From Lachnospiraceae bacterium (GTDB lineage Bacteria > Bacillota > Clostridia > Lachnospirales > Lachnospiraceae), in the NCBI GenBank assembly GCA_015057665.1, contig SVDY01000001.1, forward strand, positions 124,001 to 188,000: 64,000 nt of DNA, in the 5' to 3' direction. Below the pieces are notes generated by a model. The model saw only the letters and a list, made by a program, of their open reading frames with translations, had not been told where the DNA came from and searched no databases. Shown here piece after piece: positions 57,184-64,000 of this stretch. A program made the translations under genes and the position numbers. Every line of letters begins with the position of its first letter. Within the stretch, counting starts at the first letter, position 1.

Positions 57184-57564
57184 TCAATCCACAAAATCTG
57201 GCAATACGCTCTCTCCATTTTTCAAGCATTCCAACAAATATTTCGCATTCACTTTTGATTCATCACACCCAATCTTGTCATCATTTGTATTCAGTACAAA
57301 TTCCATCGCATCGATTACCATTCCTGACTCAATAATACGAATAGCAAGATTAATACGATTTCGAAGCTGATTTATGTCATCCGTTACAACATCATACTCC
57401 TTCATAAAATATTCTATATACGCTTTCTTGGCCGTTCTATCTTGAAACTTCTCATAATTATCTACAAATTCAAGCATAAAAGATCCAATGAACCAAGCTC
57501 CAGCTTTCTCTATCGCCTCTTTCATATCTTCATATCCATATAACGGTTTTAATGTTCTTTCCAT
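57184..57564 (-). CDS. Hypothetical helical protein
   Basis: 126 residues, helical and acidic (DDINQLRNRINLAIRIIESG, MEFVLNTNDD). No family recognised. AAGGAG before the ATG. Same strand and 57 bases upstream of the zincin-like gene, perhaps one unit. Confidence 0.6.
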   Translation of the reverse strand: MERTLKPLYGYEDMKEAIEKAGAWFIGSFMLEFVDNYEKFQDRTAKKAYIEYFMKEYDVVTDDINQLRNRINLAIRIIESGMVIDAMEFVLNTNDDKIGCDESKVNAKYLLECLKNGESVLPDFVD

Positions 57565-57707
57565 GTTCCATACTCCTTTCTTTTTCTTTATTTTAACATG
57601 AATTTCTCATAATAGAAGAATTATGGTAATGATTCTCTGTCAGTTAGCAGCCATGTATAACATCACAACGTTATACACGATTGCAAATTCAAAGCGAAGC
57701 AATAGAC

Positions 57708-57726
57708 GGAGCCGATTAAGCTCCGC
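57708..57726 (-). terminator. Hairpin after the Cro/CI-type regulator
   Basis: CGGAGC / GCTCCG with flanking AG/CT pairs; no long T run. Confidence 0.45.
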
Positions 57727-57733
57727 CTATCCT

Positions 57734-57946
57734 CTACACTTTATCCATAATATCTTTCACATCACTTACCCCAACTGCTTTACAGATTCTTTGCATTCTA
57801 TCATATGACAAAGGAATTCCCTTTTTCAATCTGGCCATAGAAGATACAGAAACTTCTGCTTTCTCTGCCAGCTCTTTTTTCGTCATATTCTTGTCTAATA
57901 ACAAATGCCACAATTTTTGAAAGTTGTATTTTTCTTTGTTCTCCAT
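57734..57946 (-). CDS. Cro/CI-type HTH regulator
   Basis: 70 residues. KNMTKKELAEKAEVSVSSMARLKKG is a compact HTH, followed by YDRMQRICKAVGVSDV. Start at 57,946 with TTGGAGG. It directly follows the relaxase-fold gene, so it probably controls mobilization. Confidence 0.85.
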   Translation of the reverse strand: MENKEKYNFQKLWHLLLDKNMTKKELAEKAEVSVSSMARLKKGIPLSYDRMQRICKAVGVSDVKDIMDKV

Positions 57947-57961
57947 TTTACCTCCAATCAC

Positions 57962-58486
57962 TTAAACAAGATATCCATGAACATATTGTTCTCTTCCCAT
58001 GCCTGGTCCAAAGAATGTATTATCTGTTGCTCTAACATCCCATCCGTATGGCATCTTACTTTTAAGCAAATTAAAAATTTGAATGTAAGTAGCATTATTA
58101 TCATGAAAAAGTTTTCCATTAATAAATGATACAGCATTCAACGCCACTACTACTACAAATTCATTTCCTGTATCCAAAATAGCTATCATGGACTGAAATC
58201 CCTGACTGTACAGATAACTCCCAAGCAGATCTGCCAGCATATTGGCTGCCGACATTCCGTATTCATACTCTATAATAAGTTCCATACAGTGCACATTAAT
58301 TAAAGTTAATTTATTATAGGCTTTCTTCAAGGTATAGAAGGAATCTGTCACAGTCTGTGGGGAGGCATCACAAACACCAAATGCTTTTCTTACAACAACT
58401 CTTTCATCCGTAAAGAATCTCCAAATTAGATTTTCTAGATAATTCTCGTTTTTACGTCCTGCACGTACACAATTTAATACTGGCAT
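57962..58486 (-). CDS. Relaxase-fold protein without HUH histidines
   Basis: 174 residues. Layout follows small MobP/MobL relaxases: VHCMELIIEYEY (first strand), helix, GFQSMIAILDTGNEFVVVV (where the H..D..HxH metal site should be) and ALNAVSFINGKLFHD, like the relaxase VN-S-x-x-T/N-GKKFH segment. The metal-binding histidines are replaced by Asp105 and Phe-Val-Val (110-112), so nicking is not expected. It may pair with the intact relaxase at 59,512. Similarity is judged by eye. Confidence 0.55.
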   Translation of the reverse strand: MPVLNCVRAGRKNENYLENLIWRFFTDERVVVRKAFGVCDASPQTVTDSFYTLKKAYNKLTLINVHCMELIIEYEYGMSAANMLADLLGSYLYSQGFQSMIAILDTGNEFVVVVALNAVSFINGKLFHDNNATYIQIFNLLKSKMPYGWDVRATDNTFFGPGMGREQYVHGYLV

Positions 58487-58487
58487 A

Positions 58488-58808
58488 CTATTTCCCTCCT
58501 TTGATACTCATTATGTTACTAAGGTATTGCTGACATTCTGCATAATCCTTTTCCATTACAGACTCATTGTTCGTCTGCCTTTCTTTCATATCCTGTAACT
58601 TCTGTGTCAGCATGATAAGATTGAATATTTCTATTGGTCTATTGCATCCGTTATCTAGAAATTCTTTATCTGCCATTCTACGAAGTTCAGATATCTTCAC
58701 TCCGGATTCTTCAGATAATTTTTCAAATGCTTTTCTACTCTCCATCGACTCGAAATAAGTCGCCAGCTTTTTCTCCGACTTAGATTTGATTTTCGCATTC
58801 TTTTCCAT
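58488..58808 (-). CDS. MobC-like relaxosome accessory protein
   Basis: 106 residues, basic helical (KIKSKSEKKLATYFES, SGVKISELRRMADKEFLDN). Size, charge and place just before a relaxase-fold gene suit a MobC-type oriT-binding protein. AGGAGG before the ATG; the relaxase-like gene starts two bases after its stop. Confidence 0.55.
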   Translation of the reverse strand: MEKNAKIKSKSEKKLATYFESMESRKAFEKLSEESGVKISELRRMADKEFLDNGCNRPIEIFNLIMLTQKLQDMKERQTNNESVMEKDYAECQQYLSNIMSIKGGK

Positions 58809-58935
58809 GTGGACTATCCTCCTTTCTCTTTTTTAAGTTCAATCATAGCTTCCACTGAACTTTATTTATATGTTTGTAATTTCTGATTAAATATTGCACT
58901 TTCTGTTATTATTTTCTAACTAATTGCAAAAAAAG

Positions 58936-58963
58936 AACCCTGAAGCATTTCTGCTTCAAGGTT
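58936..58963 (-). terminator. Terminator of the excisionase gene
   Basis: AACC-TGAAGCA / TGCTTCA-GGTT stem with a TTTC loop and TTTTTTTGC on the minus strand. Confidence 0.75.
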
Positions 58964-58973
58964 TAGTCTTTTT

Positions 58974-59156
58974 TTATCCGCATTTGTTTTTTATGTATGT
59001 TTTTACGCTCTCCGATGAAATCTTCCAAGTACCTAGTTTAAAGGCTTTTATTTCACCTGTCCTTAATAACTTATATGCTGTGGTAGGCGATATAAACAGT
59101 TGCTCACAAAGCTGTTCTATTGTAATTAACTGATCTTCATTTCTTTCTGTAAACAT
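58974..59156 (-). CDS. xis: Excisionase-type HTH protein
   Basis: 60 residues. ITIEQLCEQLFISPTTAYKLL and GEIKAFKLGTWKISSESVKTYI are the MerR-like excisionase/HTH_17 pattern. It probably directs the recombinase toward excision. GGAGG before the ATG. It is far from the recombinase (about 20 kb) but near the mobilization genes. Confidence 0.85.
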   Translation of the reverse strand: MFTERNEDQLITIEQLCEQLFISPTTAYKLLRTGEIKAFKLGTWKISSESVKTYIKNKCG

Positions 59157-59511
59157 ATCTTCATAACCTCCGGTATTAATTATTACTGATATGTTCTTAT
59201 TTTCGTTATTTTTTTATTTATTAAAAACTAGTCAAACATAAATGTAAACGGTTCTAACCAAATACTCTTATCAATAACCATTCTTTTATTATCAGAATCA
59301 ATCAACACTATTGTAAAGGATGGAGCACTGACTCCAACCTTGTAGATTATGATACATATATTTTATATATCCCATGCTCTTATACCACTATATATAGTTA
59401 GTATAGATACTCATATACATATATATATTTATTAGAAACATTAGTGTTATATACAGACATAATATCAATATTACACAGATATAATTTAATTTTTATAAGG
59501 AGAAACGTATT
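59157..59511. other. AT-rich non-coding region, candidate oriT
   Basis: 355 bases without a gene, between excisionase and relaxase on opposite strands. It holds an imperfect hairpin AAGGATGGAG...CTCCAACCTT (59,316-59,341, six-base loop) and long TA-rich tracts (59,360-59,430). Layout matches an origin of transfer next to its relaxase, but no known oriT sequence is recognised. Confidence 0.4.
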
Positions 59512-60033
59512 ATGAAAGACGCAACGATTTTTGTCGTAAGAAAACCACACCAAGGAGAGCTTGTAGTGGAGAACCTACTTAATTACATTACTGATTCTTG
59601 TTTTGCAGATATAAATGGCATGATCTCAAACCTGAAATCTACAGATTCTTATGATGAAATACTACAGGAAATCTATTACGAACAAGAGCTATTTGACATG
59701 GAAGAGCATCGTATGATGTTTCATATGGTTCTATCTACTAGACCATCTAAAATGTCACAGCGAATAATCGATGAAGGTGCACATGCTGCTCTCAATTATT
59801 TCACCATGCTCGGCCATCAGGCGCTTCTTGTCCCTCATGATGGAAGTGAAAATAACTGCAATAACTATCATTATCATCTTATTGTAAATCCAGTATCCCA
59901 GCATAGTGGTATGCGTTTGGTTGACAAATATGAAACTTATAATAATCTTAGAGAATATCTAAACATCCATACCCATCATTGTTGGTCTTGGCGTTATACA
60001 AATCCTAAGAGCTACCAGAAGTATATTCGATAA
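59512..60033 (+). CDS. Minimal HUH relaxase-like protein
   Basis: 173 residues. FHMVLSTRPSKMSQRIIDE, then GHQALLVPHD and YHYHLIVNPVSQHSG: His109 with His120 and His122 fit the three metal-binding His of MobP-type relaxases, followed by the VN-x-V-S segment. The normal C-terminal helicase, primase or coupling part is missing. Tyr55/56 are candidate nucleophiles. TAAGGAG before the ATG; its own terminator follows. It probably nicks at the adjacent AT-rich region. Confidence 0.6.
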   Translation: MKDATIFVVRKPHQGELVVENLLNYITDSCFADINGMISNLKSTDSYDEILQEIYYEQELFDMEEHRMMFHMVLSTRPSKMSQRIIDEGAHAALNYFTMLGHQALLVPHDGSENNCNNYHYHLIVNPVSQHSGMRLVDKYETYNNLREYLNIHTHHCWSWRYTNPKSYQKYIR

Positions 60034-60043
60034 GTTTATTACC

Positions 60044-60083
60044 AAGCAAAAACCTCGAAAGATTTTCTTCCGAGGTCTTGCTT
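60044..60083 (+). terminator. Terminator of the minimal relaxase gene
   Basis: AAGCAA-ACCTCG / CGAGGT-TTGCTT bipartite stem. Confidence 0.6.
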
Positions 60084-60133
60084 TAGTCACAATATGATAA
60101 TACTTTTTTATTTAGTACTATATGCCTATGCAA

Positions 60134-60586
60134 CTACAAATTCTTTACGTCTTCCAATGGATTCTCCATTTTCAAAAACTGAGATAATGACTCGTCATAA
60201 TAAAATCCCTTCAAGTCAATACCATCAGTTACAAGATAATATTTCGCATTTAATGCTCTGACATAGTCTAACACCTGTTGATACGGGGATTCATCCTGAG
60301 AAATATGATATGCTTTACACTCAATAATACCTTTAATCTTATTATTTTCATCCCAGATGCATATATCAATCCGCTTTCTGTTCCCTGTAATTCCTAAAGT
60401 AGAAAGAGCTTTTTCCACTCCTATACGATTTTTAGGTACATTCATTCTTTTTAACATAAATTGAATCATTTGCTGACGAACAGTTTCTTCAGGAGTATTT
60501 TTTATCCATTTTTCTCTTATTGGATCATATATTTCTCCTTCTCGTTTGTTCAAACACATTTTAGAAAATTCTCTATGTAAATTCAT
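60134..60586 (-). CDS. HsdR N-terminal-like PD-(D/E)XK protein
   Basis: 150 residues. YDPIREKWIKNTPEETVRQQ, VEKAL, RKRIDICIWD (Asp74) and GIIECKAY (Glu89-x-Lys91) match the HSDR_N_2 nuclease domain found at the start of type I restriction subunits. Here it stands alone, with no helicase or methylase near it. Orphan nuclease or repair protein; GGAGG before the ATG. Confidence 0.78.
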   Translation of the reverse strand: MNLHREFSKMCLNKREGEIYDPIREKWIKNTPEETVRQQMIQFMLKRMNVPKNRIGVEKALSTLGITGNRKRIDICIWDENNKIKGIIECKAYHISQDESPYQQVLDYVRALNAKYYLVTDGIDLKGFYYDESLSQFLKMENPLEDVKNL

Positions 60587-60709
60587 TCTCTTCCTCCAAT
60601 CAGCGTGGCAATTCTATCCAGATTTTTATTTATATAGCACTATGATTAAATACCATCAATAAAATAAAGTATTCCCTGTATCTTCGTCATTTCAAAGACA
60701 TCATTTGGA

Positions 60710-61507
60710 TTATATCCACGTCATATCCTCCATAACATCATCATAAGCAAATGGTGGTATATCATACAGTTCACCAAAATACTCATATAATCTCTTTGAT
60801 GCACTTATTAATCCTTTTGTATCTTGAACCACTGGAAGCTTAATGTTCAGCTTTTTGCATGCCTGTACAACTCTCCTATCTGGAACACAACACAGATAGC
60901 CGGGAATATTTTGATATATTTTCTGACAACGCAATTCTCGCAAAATCAATGTTATTTTTATCAACATCCTTTTTTTACATCCAAGGCCTTCGATAGTTCT
61001 CATAAAATATATAAAGCTTTCAAAATCATTATTATCATTCGATTTTTCCAATTGCTCCCCTATAGCATCCCAATTACAGGCCAATATATGAATACTGTCA
61101 TAAATATCACTACGAAATGCCAATTTTTTTCTAGTTTTCTTCTTTACGATACAATATTCATATATCCTATCGGCTTCTTCATATCTTTTTGCACATAATT
61201 CTTCCACAAAGACGGTATTCCTCCATTGCTCCGGCTCAGCATATCCATGATATTTTAAATATGCAACAAAAAACGCGGCATTTTCCCAAGCGCCAGACCT
61301 GGACCATGCACTTGCCAAAACGAACAGTAAAAACAGATCCGATTTGTCTGATAAGTCCAATTTCATATTCTCTCCGTTTATGAAGAAAATATGAAAATCG
61401 CTTACCCATCCTGCATACTCATTTTTTTCATTCAAATTAATGTATGGAAGAATCTCTTTCTTCTCTATCAATTTCTTTTTTAAGTACTCTATCCTTTCGT
61501 TCATCAT
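60710..61507 (-). CDS. Hypothetical protein, possibly HhH-glycosylase-like
   Basis: 265 residues, helical. The C-terminal third (IPGYLCCVPDRRVVQACKKLNIKLP) resembles the helix-hairpin-helix plus V-D-R-R-V region of some base-excision glycosylases; I see no certain catalytic residue. Cys-rich spots are at CCVP and CKK. GAAGGGA lies before the tandem ATGs. It sits beside the HsdR-like nuclease. Confidence 0.5.
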   Translation of the reverse strand: MMNERIEYLKKKLIEKKEILPYINLNEKNEYAGWVSDFHIFFINGENMKLDLSDKSDLFLLFVLASAWSRSGAWENAAFFVAYLKYHGYAEPEQWRNTVFVEELCAKRYEEADRIYEYCIVKKKTRKKLAFRSDIYDSIHILACNWDAIGEQLEKSNDNNDFESFIYFMRTIEGLGCKKRMLIKITLILRELRCQKIYQNIPGYLCCVPDRRVVQACKKLNIKLPVVQDTKGLISASKRLYEYFGELYDIPPFAYDDVMEDMTWI

Positions 61508-61589
61508 TTGTTGTCCCTTCTTTCAATTAAATACATTTTACCACAGAAAATTATTCAAAAACATTACATCTAACATCTATTATGCTTAC

Positions 61590-61708
61590 TTCAATTATAA
61601 ATTGAAATCTTTAGAAGATTGGAGAGTTAAGTGGAGAAATAAGAGAGTTTTTCTCTCTTTCATTTGTTACCTTCAGGTTGTATGATAAAAGTACATTAAA
61701 GAATGTAC
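61590..61708 (+). promoter_or_regulatory. Palindromes upstream of the 315-residue regulator
   Basis: TTCAAT-TATAA-ATTGAA (61,590-61,606), AAGAGAG/CTCTCTT (61,641-61,659) and GTACATT-AAAG-AATGTAC (61,691-61,708). These are candidate operator sites in a 240-base AT-rich gap. Confidence 0.45.
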
Positions 61709-61745
61709 AGGAAATAATGAATAAAAAATAAAGGAGTGGGATTAC

Positions 61746-62693
61746 ATGGCCAAGTCAAGAACACCTAGAACTATCATAGATGAGGCAACCGGTAAAGAAT
61801 ATCAATTTAACCCAGATGCACTAAAAGAAATTATACATAGCCGTATTGATAAAAAGAATCATATCACACAGAGCAGTATTTTACAGCAGCTTGAAGAAAA
61901 ATGCGGTTTATCTGTACATCAAGTGCAAAAATGGCTGTCTCGTGCAAATGGTATTGGAAATATTGAAAATGTAAAAATTATTTCTGATTTTTTTAATATC
62001 GATTATCATGATATTTTAATCGACCTAAATCCCACAAGTGAGGATAAAAAAATGATTCATAATGAAGAAAAAACTTTTATTATAAAAGTCTTCGGTGAGT
62101 GTGTGTCAGTTCTATACAGAGTACAAGAAATCACCAATCAACCAAGACTCAATCGAGAAGAAAAAATCGAGCATGAAATAAAATGTTTGACTGACATCGA
62201 CTCATTCATCCGAAACATCCACATGTCAGTGGATCAAAACAGTTTCTCTCTCCAAAAATATAACCGCTACAATCTTCATAGAATTCTGCTTGAATTAAAT
62301 GAATTTATGTATGGAGTAATAAAATCAGAGCATTCTTGTATTCCCGAAAGATGGGCTGAGATCTGTGATATCTTGAGTGTTGATGAGGCAATTCATTATC
62401 CTTCAACACACAATAGAGATTTGTATTTAGAAAGTAAAGAAACTGATGACTCTTACATATATTTGTTAAATGAAATTTCATTAGCTAACGAGATGGGACT
62501 TACTTCTTGTCTTACTCCAACCACTGAAGAATGGGACAATTTTGACGAACTCGAAGATTACCATCACTTTGGTTATACCCCTTATACGGAAAGATACAGT
62601 CTTACCCCAAGTATCATATGGCTTGACTTAATGATCAAAGAACTCACTGAAATTTTTGAAACTGATTTTCCAAATATATTTAAAAAAAGATAG
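61746..62693 (+). CDS. HTH regulator-like protein
   Basis: 315 residues. The first 95 residues (ITQSSILQQLEEKCGLSVHQVQ, then NIENVKIISDFFNIDYHDIL) form an XRE-like helical domain; the rest is an acidic helical sensor-like part without recognised motif. Same plan as the 229-residue protein at 55,673. AAGGAG before the ATG. Probably a regulator of the nearby cargo. Confidence 0.65.
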   Translation: MAKSRTPRTIIDEATGKEYQFNPDALKEIIHSRIDKKNHITQSSILQQLEEKCGLSVHQVQKWLSRANGIGNIENVKIISDFFNIDYHDILIDLNPTSEDKKMIHNEEKTFIIKVFGECVSVLYRVQEITNQPRLNREEKIEHEIKCLTDIDSFIRNIHMSVDQNSFSLQKYNRYNLHRILLELNEFMYGVIKSEHSCIPERWAEICDILSVDEAIHYPSTHNRDLYLESKETDDSYIYLLNEISLANEMGLTSCLTPTTEEWDNFDELEDYHHFGYTPYTERYSLTPSIIWLDLMIKELTEIFETDFPNIFKKR

Positions 62694-62798
62694 AAATAAA
62701 CCATGGATAACCATAGCAAATATTGTTTGATAAAATTTCATAAAAAACTGTAAAATTGTATGCTGGGTTTCCGGAATCTCAACGGACGGAGGATAACT

Positions 62799-63206
62799 AT
62801 GGAAAATATATTACTCAACTCAACAGACTATGCTAATTTAGCCAAACGATATTCATTTGATAGATCTGAATGGAATCAAGAAAAAATACAGTGTTTAATA
62901 ACATTAAAAAATGCAATAGAAACCTTTTCCAAAGAACACGGCTATTGTATTGAAATAAGTGAAGGAAAAGAACCATGTATTAATATCAATCCTGATTCAC
63001 AAAGAGGACGCATACGTGGACGAGCAGCAGGAGTATATGTAATTCCGACAAAAGGATTGACCAAATTAGTATTACACGAGAACACTTATGTTCGTCTTTC
63101 TAACAAATATGAACTTCCCGAATGTAAACTGAAAAACAACCAGTATCACTGCTCTCTTAATTTTTGCGACCTATGTTCCTTTATTAAAGCTATTATTACC
63201 CTATAA
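62799..63206 (+). CDS. Hypothetical protein at the right end of the island
   Basis: About 135 residues. A short basic patch (SQRGRIRGRAAG) and Cys near the end (CSLNFCDLC). No family recognised. ATG at 62,799 with CGGAGG; an earlier in-frame ATG has no ribosome site. Confidence 0.6.
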   Translation: MENILLNSTDYANLAKRYSFDRSEWNQEKIQCLITLKNAIETFSKEHGYCIEISEGKEPCININPDSQRGRIRGRAAGVYVIPTKGLTKLVLHENTYVRLSNKYELPECKLKNNQYHCSLNFCDLCSFIKAIITL

Positions 63207-63299
63207 GAAATAGAATGTTTCCATTTTTTCATATGTCATCTAGTTGTAATGATACATCGTTTACTGAAAACCACAATTGCGATTCTTGGGTAAATAGTT

Positions 63300-63325
63300 C
63301 AAGGACACGATTACTCGTGTCCTTG
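63300..63325. repeat. 26-bp hairpin repeat, right copy
   Basis: Identical to 36,834-36,859. Here it separates the convergent 135-residue and UDG-like genes and is followed by T runs for the minus-strand gene's end. Confidence 0.75.
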
Positions 63326-63329
63326 TTGT

Positions 63330-64000
63330 TTATTTTTCTATTTTCTTTTGTTCCCATTCCTGATGCAGTCGATTCCACTTCTCACTATGGGCACCCAATG
63401 CCCCAATCTGTCTTGGATGTGCAAGAGGAAGAATCTTTATGGTTTTACCATTGATTACGGCTTCCGTTGGATTTCCATAACCATATTGTTCTACATATTC
63501 ACCCAGCGTAGAATAAGACACATCTGCCACCTTATTAAGATATTGGCTAATTGGAATATCGCCTAAAAGTATCAATATTTCAGCTTCAGACTGCATCAAC
63601 TCTTTTGTAATCTCTTTACTTCGTTCTAAGTTACAAAATACAGATGGTCGTTTCGGAATCGTCACCGGATTCAATCCGTACCGCTCAATCAAAGGATTAT
63701 ATCTTTCGCGGATTACTTTTTCCTGACTTGGATTCAAACGGGTTTCCGGTAAGCAATCACACAGCCATGCATCTGCGCGGGTATACCCCAAAGGTGCAAG
63801 TATGTTATTATGCAGTACTTTTGCTGAAGGACCATTCAAATGTCTTCCTGCCGGCTCTAAATGTCCAAGCTCCGCAGGAATATGGATTTCGTCAATAATC
63901 TCTTTTGCTTCCTCAGGATTTCCATCCCAAAAGATTCGAGGTTCACTGGCTACCACAAGCGCCTGACATACAATCTGCCCGTTCTTTTTCCAACGGGCAT
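63330..64000 (-). CDS. Uracil-DNA glycosylase-superfamily protein, 5' end outside window
   Basis: The frame is open to the right edge (upstream codons read ARWKKNGQIVCQALVVASEP), so the GTG at 63,956 is probably internal. ILILLGDIPISQYL and ILPLAHPRQIGALG resemble the UDG fold with an HPRQ loop in place of HPSP. The specificity is unclear. It may be the last island gene or the first gene beyond it. Confidence 0.7.
   Translation of the reverse strand, partial: ARWKKNGQIVCQALVVASEPRIFWDGNPEEAKEIIDEIHIPAELGHLEPAGRHLNGPSAKVLHNNILAPLGYTRADAWLCDCLPETRLNPSQEKVIRERYNPLIERYGLNPVTIPKRPSVFCNLERSKEITKELMQSEAEILILLGDIPISQYLNKVADVSYSTLGEYVEQYGYGNPTEAVINGKTIKILPLAHPRQIGALGAHSEKWNRLHQEWEQKKIEK

Larger units (their letters stand above)
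36790..63325. mobile_element. Integrative mobilizable/conjugative-like island (serine recombinase type)
   Basis: AT-richer block starting at a truncated permease and a large serine recombinase. It contains a HerA/VirD4-like ATPase, RecT/YqaJ recombination genes, excisionase, MobC-like and relaxase-like genes, a second small resolvase and regulators. The left end is taken from the permease break; the right end is uncertain and may be the second copy of the 26-bp hairpin or lie beyond the window. No VirB4, VirB6 or other channel gene was seen. Confidence 0.75.

Noticed and set aside
36790-63300. Prophage
   Set aside because: RecT/YqaJ genes are phage-like, but no capsid, terminase, tail or lysis gene is present; mobilization genes fit an integrative element better.

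Overview
The window reads as a chromosome segment of a low-to-mid GC Firmicute, most likely a gut Lachnospiraceae (Clostridia). Pointers are AGGAGG-type ribosome binding sites on almost every gene, tightly packed minus-strand operons, a clostridial FprA flavo-diiron protein, a PrdX/YbaK deacylase, a RecD2 helicase, a Cys/Gly-rich 'chorion class' small protein and many U-tract hairpin terminators. The species cannot be fixed from the sequence alone.

Positions 1-36,790 are a housekeeping backbone. From the left: a truncated pepT, a hypoxanthine-DNA glycosylase, a DUF1292 protein, an alaX-aroE-galM operon, a second DUF1292 protein, thioredoxin with a CMPC active site, gltX plus a UvrD/PcrA helicase, a two-gene insert (unknown protein plus GNAT), the ptsH-ptsI pair, a membrane-anchored TPR protein, and a decayed PurL-like protein. 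These are followed by fprA, prdX, luxS, a nucleotidyltransferase-thymidylate kinase pair, typA/bipA, a YigZ protein, the Cys/Gly-rich protein, gdhA, tRNA-Thr(CGT), fructose-bisphosphate aldolase, a GNAT, an Spx/ArsC protein, and a small operon eutS-eutP-eutP-ung. Then come galE, recD2 and mreB in overlapping order, and a sulfonate/nitrate-type ABC ATPase plus permease.

At about 36,790 the permease gene stops short inside its last membrane segment, and an AT-richer mobile island begins with a large serine recombinase. The island runs to at least 63,300. It carries a HerA/VirD4-like ATPase overlapping a 621-residue protein of unknown function, a radical SAM protein, a cargo block, a RecT/YqaJ/JAB/DUF932 recombination module, a mobilization block and DNA-metabolism cargo. 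The cargo block has a 748-residue unknown, a HEPN protein with an RX4H motif, a zinc-ribbon membrane protein, an XRE regulator with repeated operators and a PD-(D/E)XK protein. The mobilization block has a MobC-like protein, a relaxase-fold protein without HUH histidines, an excisionase, an AT-rich oriT candidate and a minimal relaxase with HUH histidines. No VirB4 or other transfer channel gene is seen, so it looks more like an integrative mobilizable element than a self-transmissible one. An identical 26-bp hairpin sits at 36,834-36,859 and 63,300-63,325, just outside the outermost island genes. A UDG-superfamily gene runs off the right edge.

The best candidates for something undescribed are the HEPN plus 748-residue pair, the paired active/inactive minimal relaxases, the ATPase plus 621-residue pair, and, in the backbone, an orphan microcompartment shell protein with duplicated EutP GTPases and a PurL-derived protein without its catalytic signature. 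Functions not given by clear motifs are inference. Short-site positions were counted by hand and may be off by a base.
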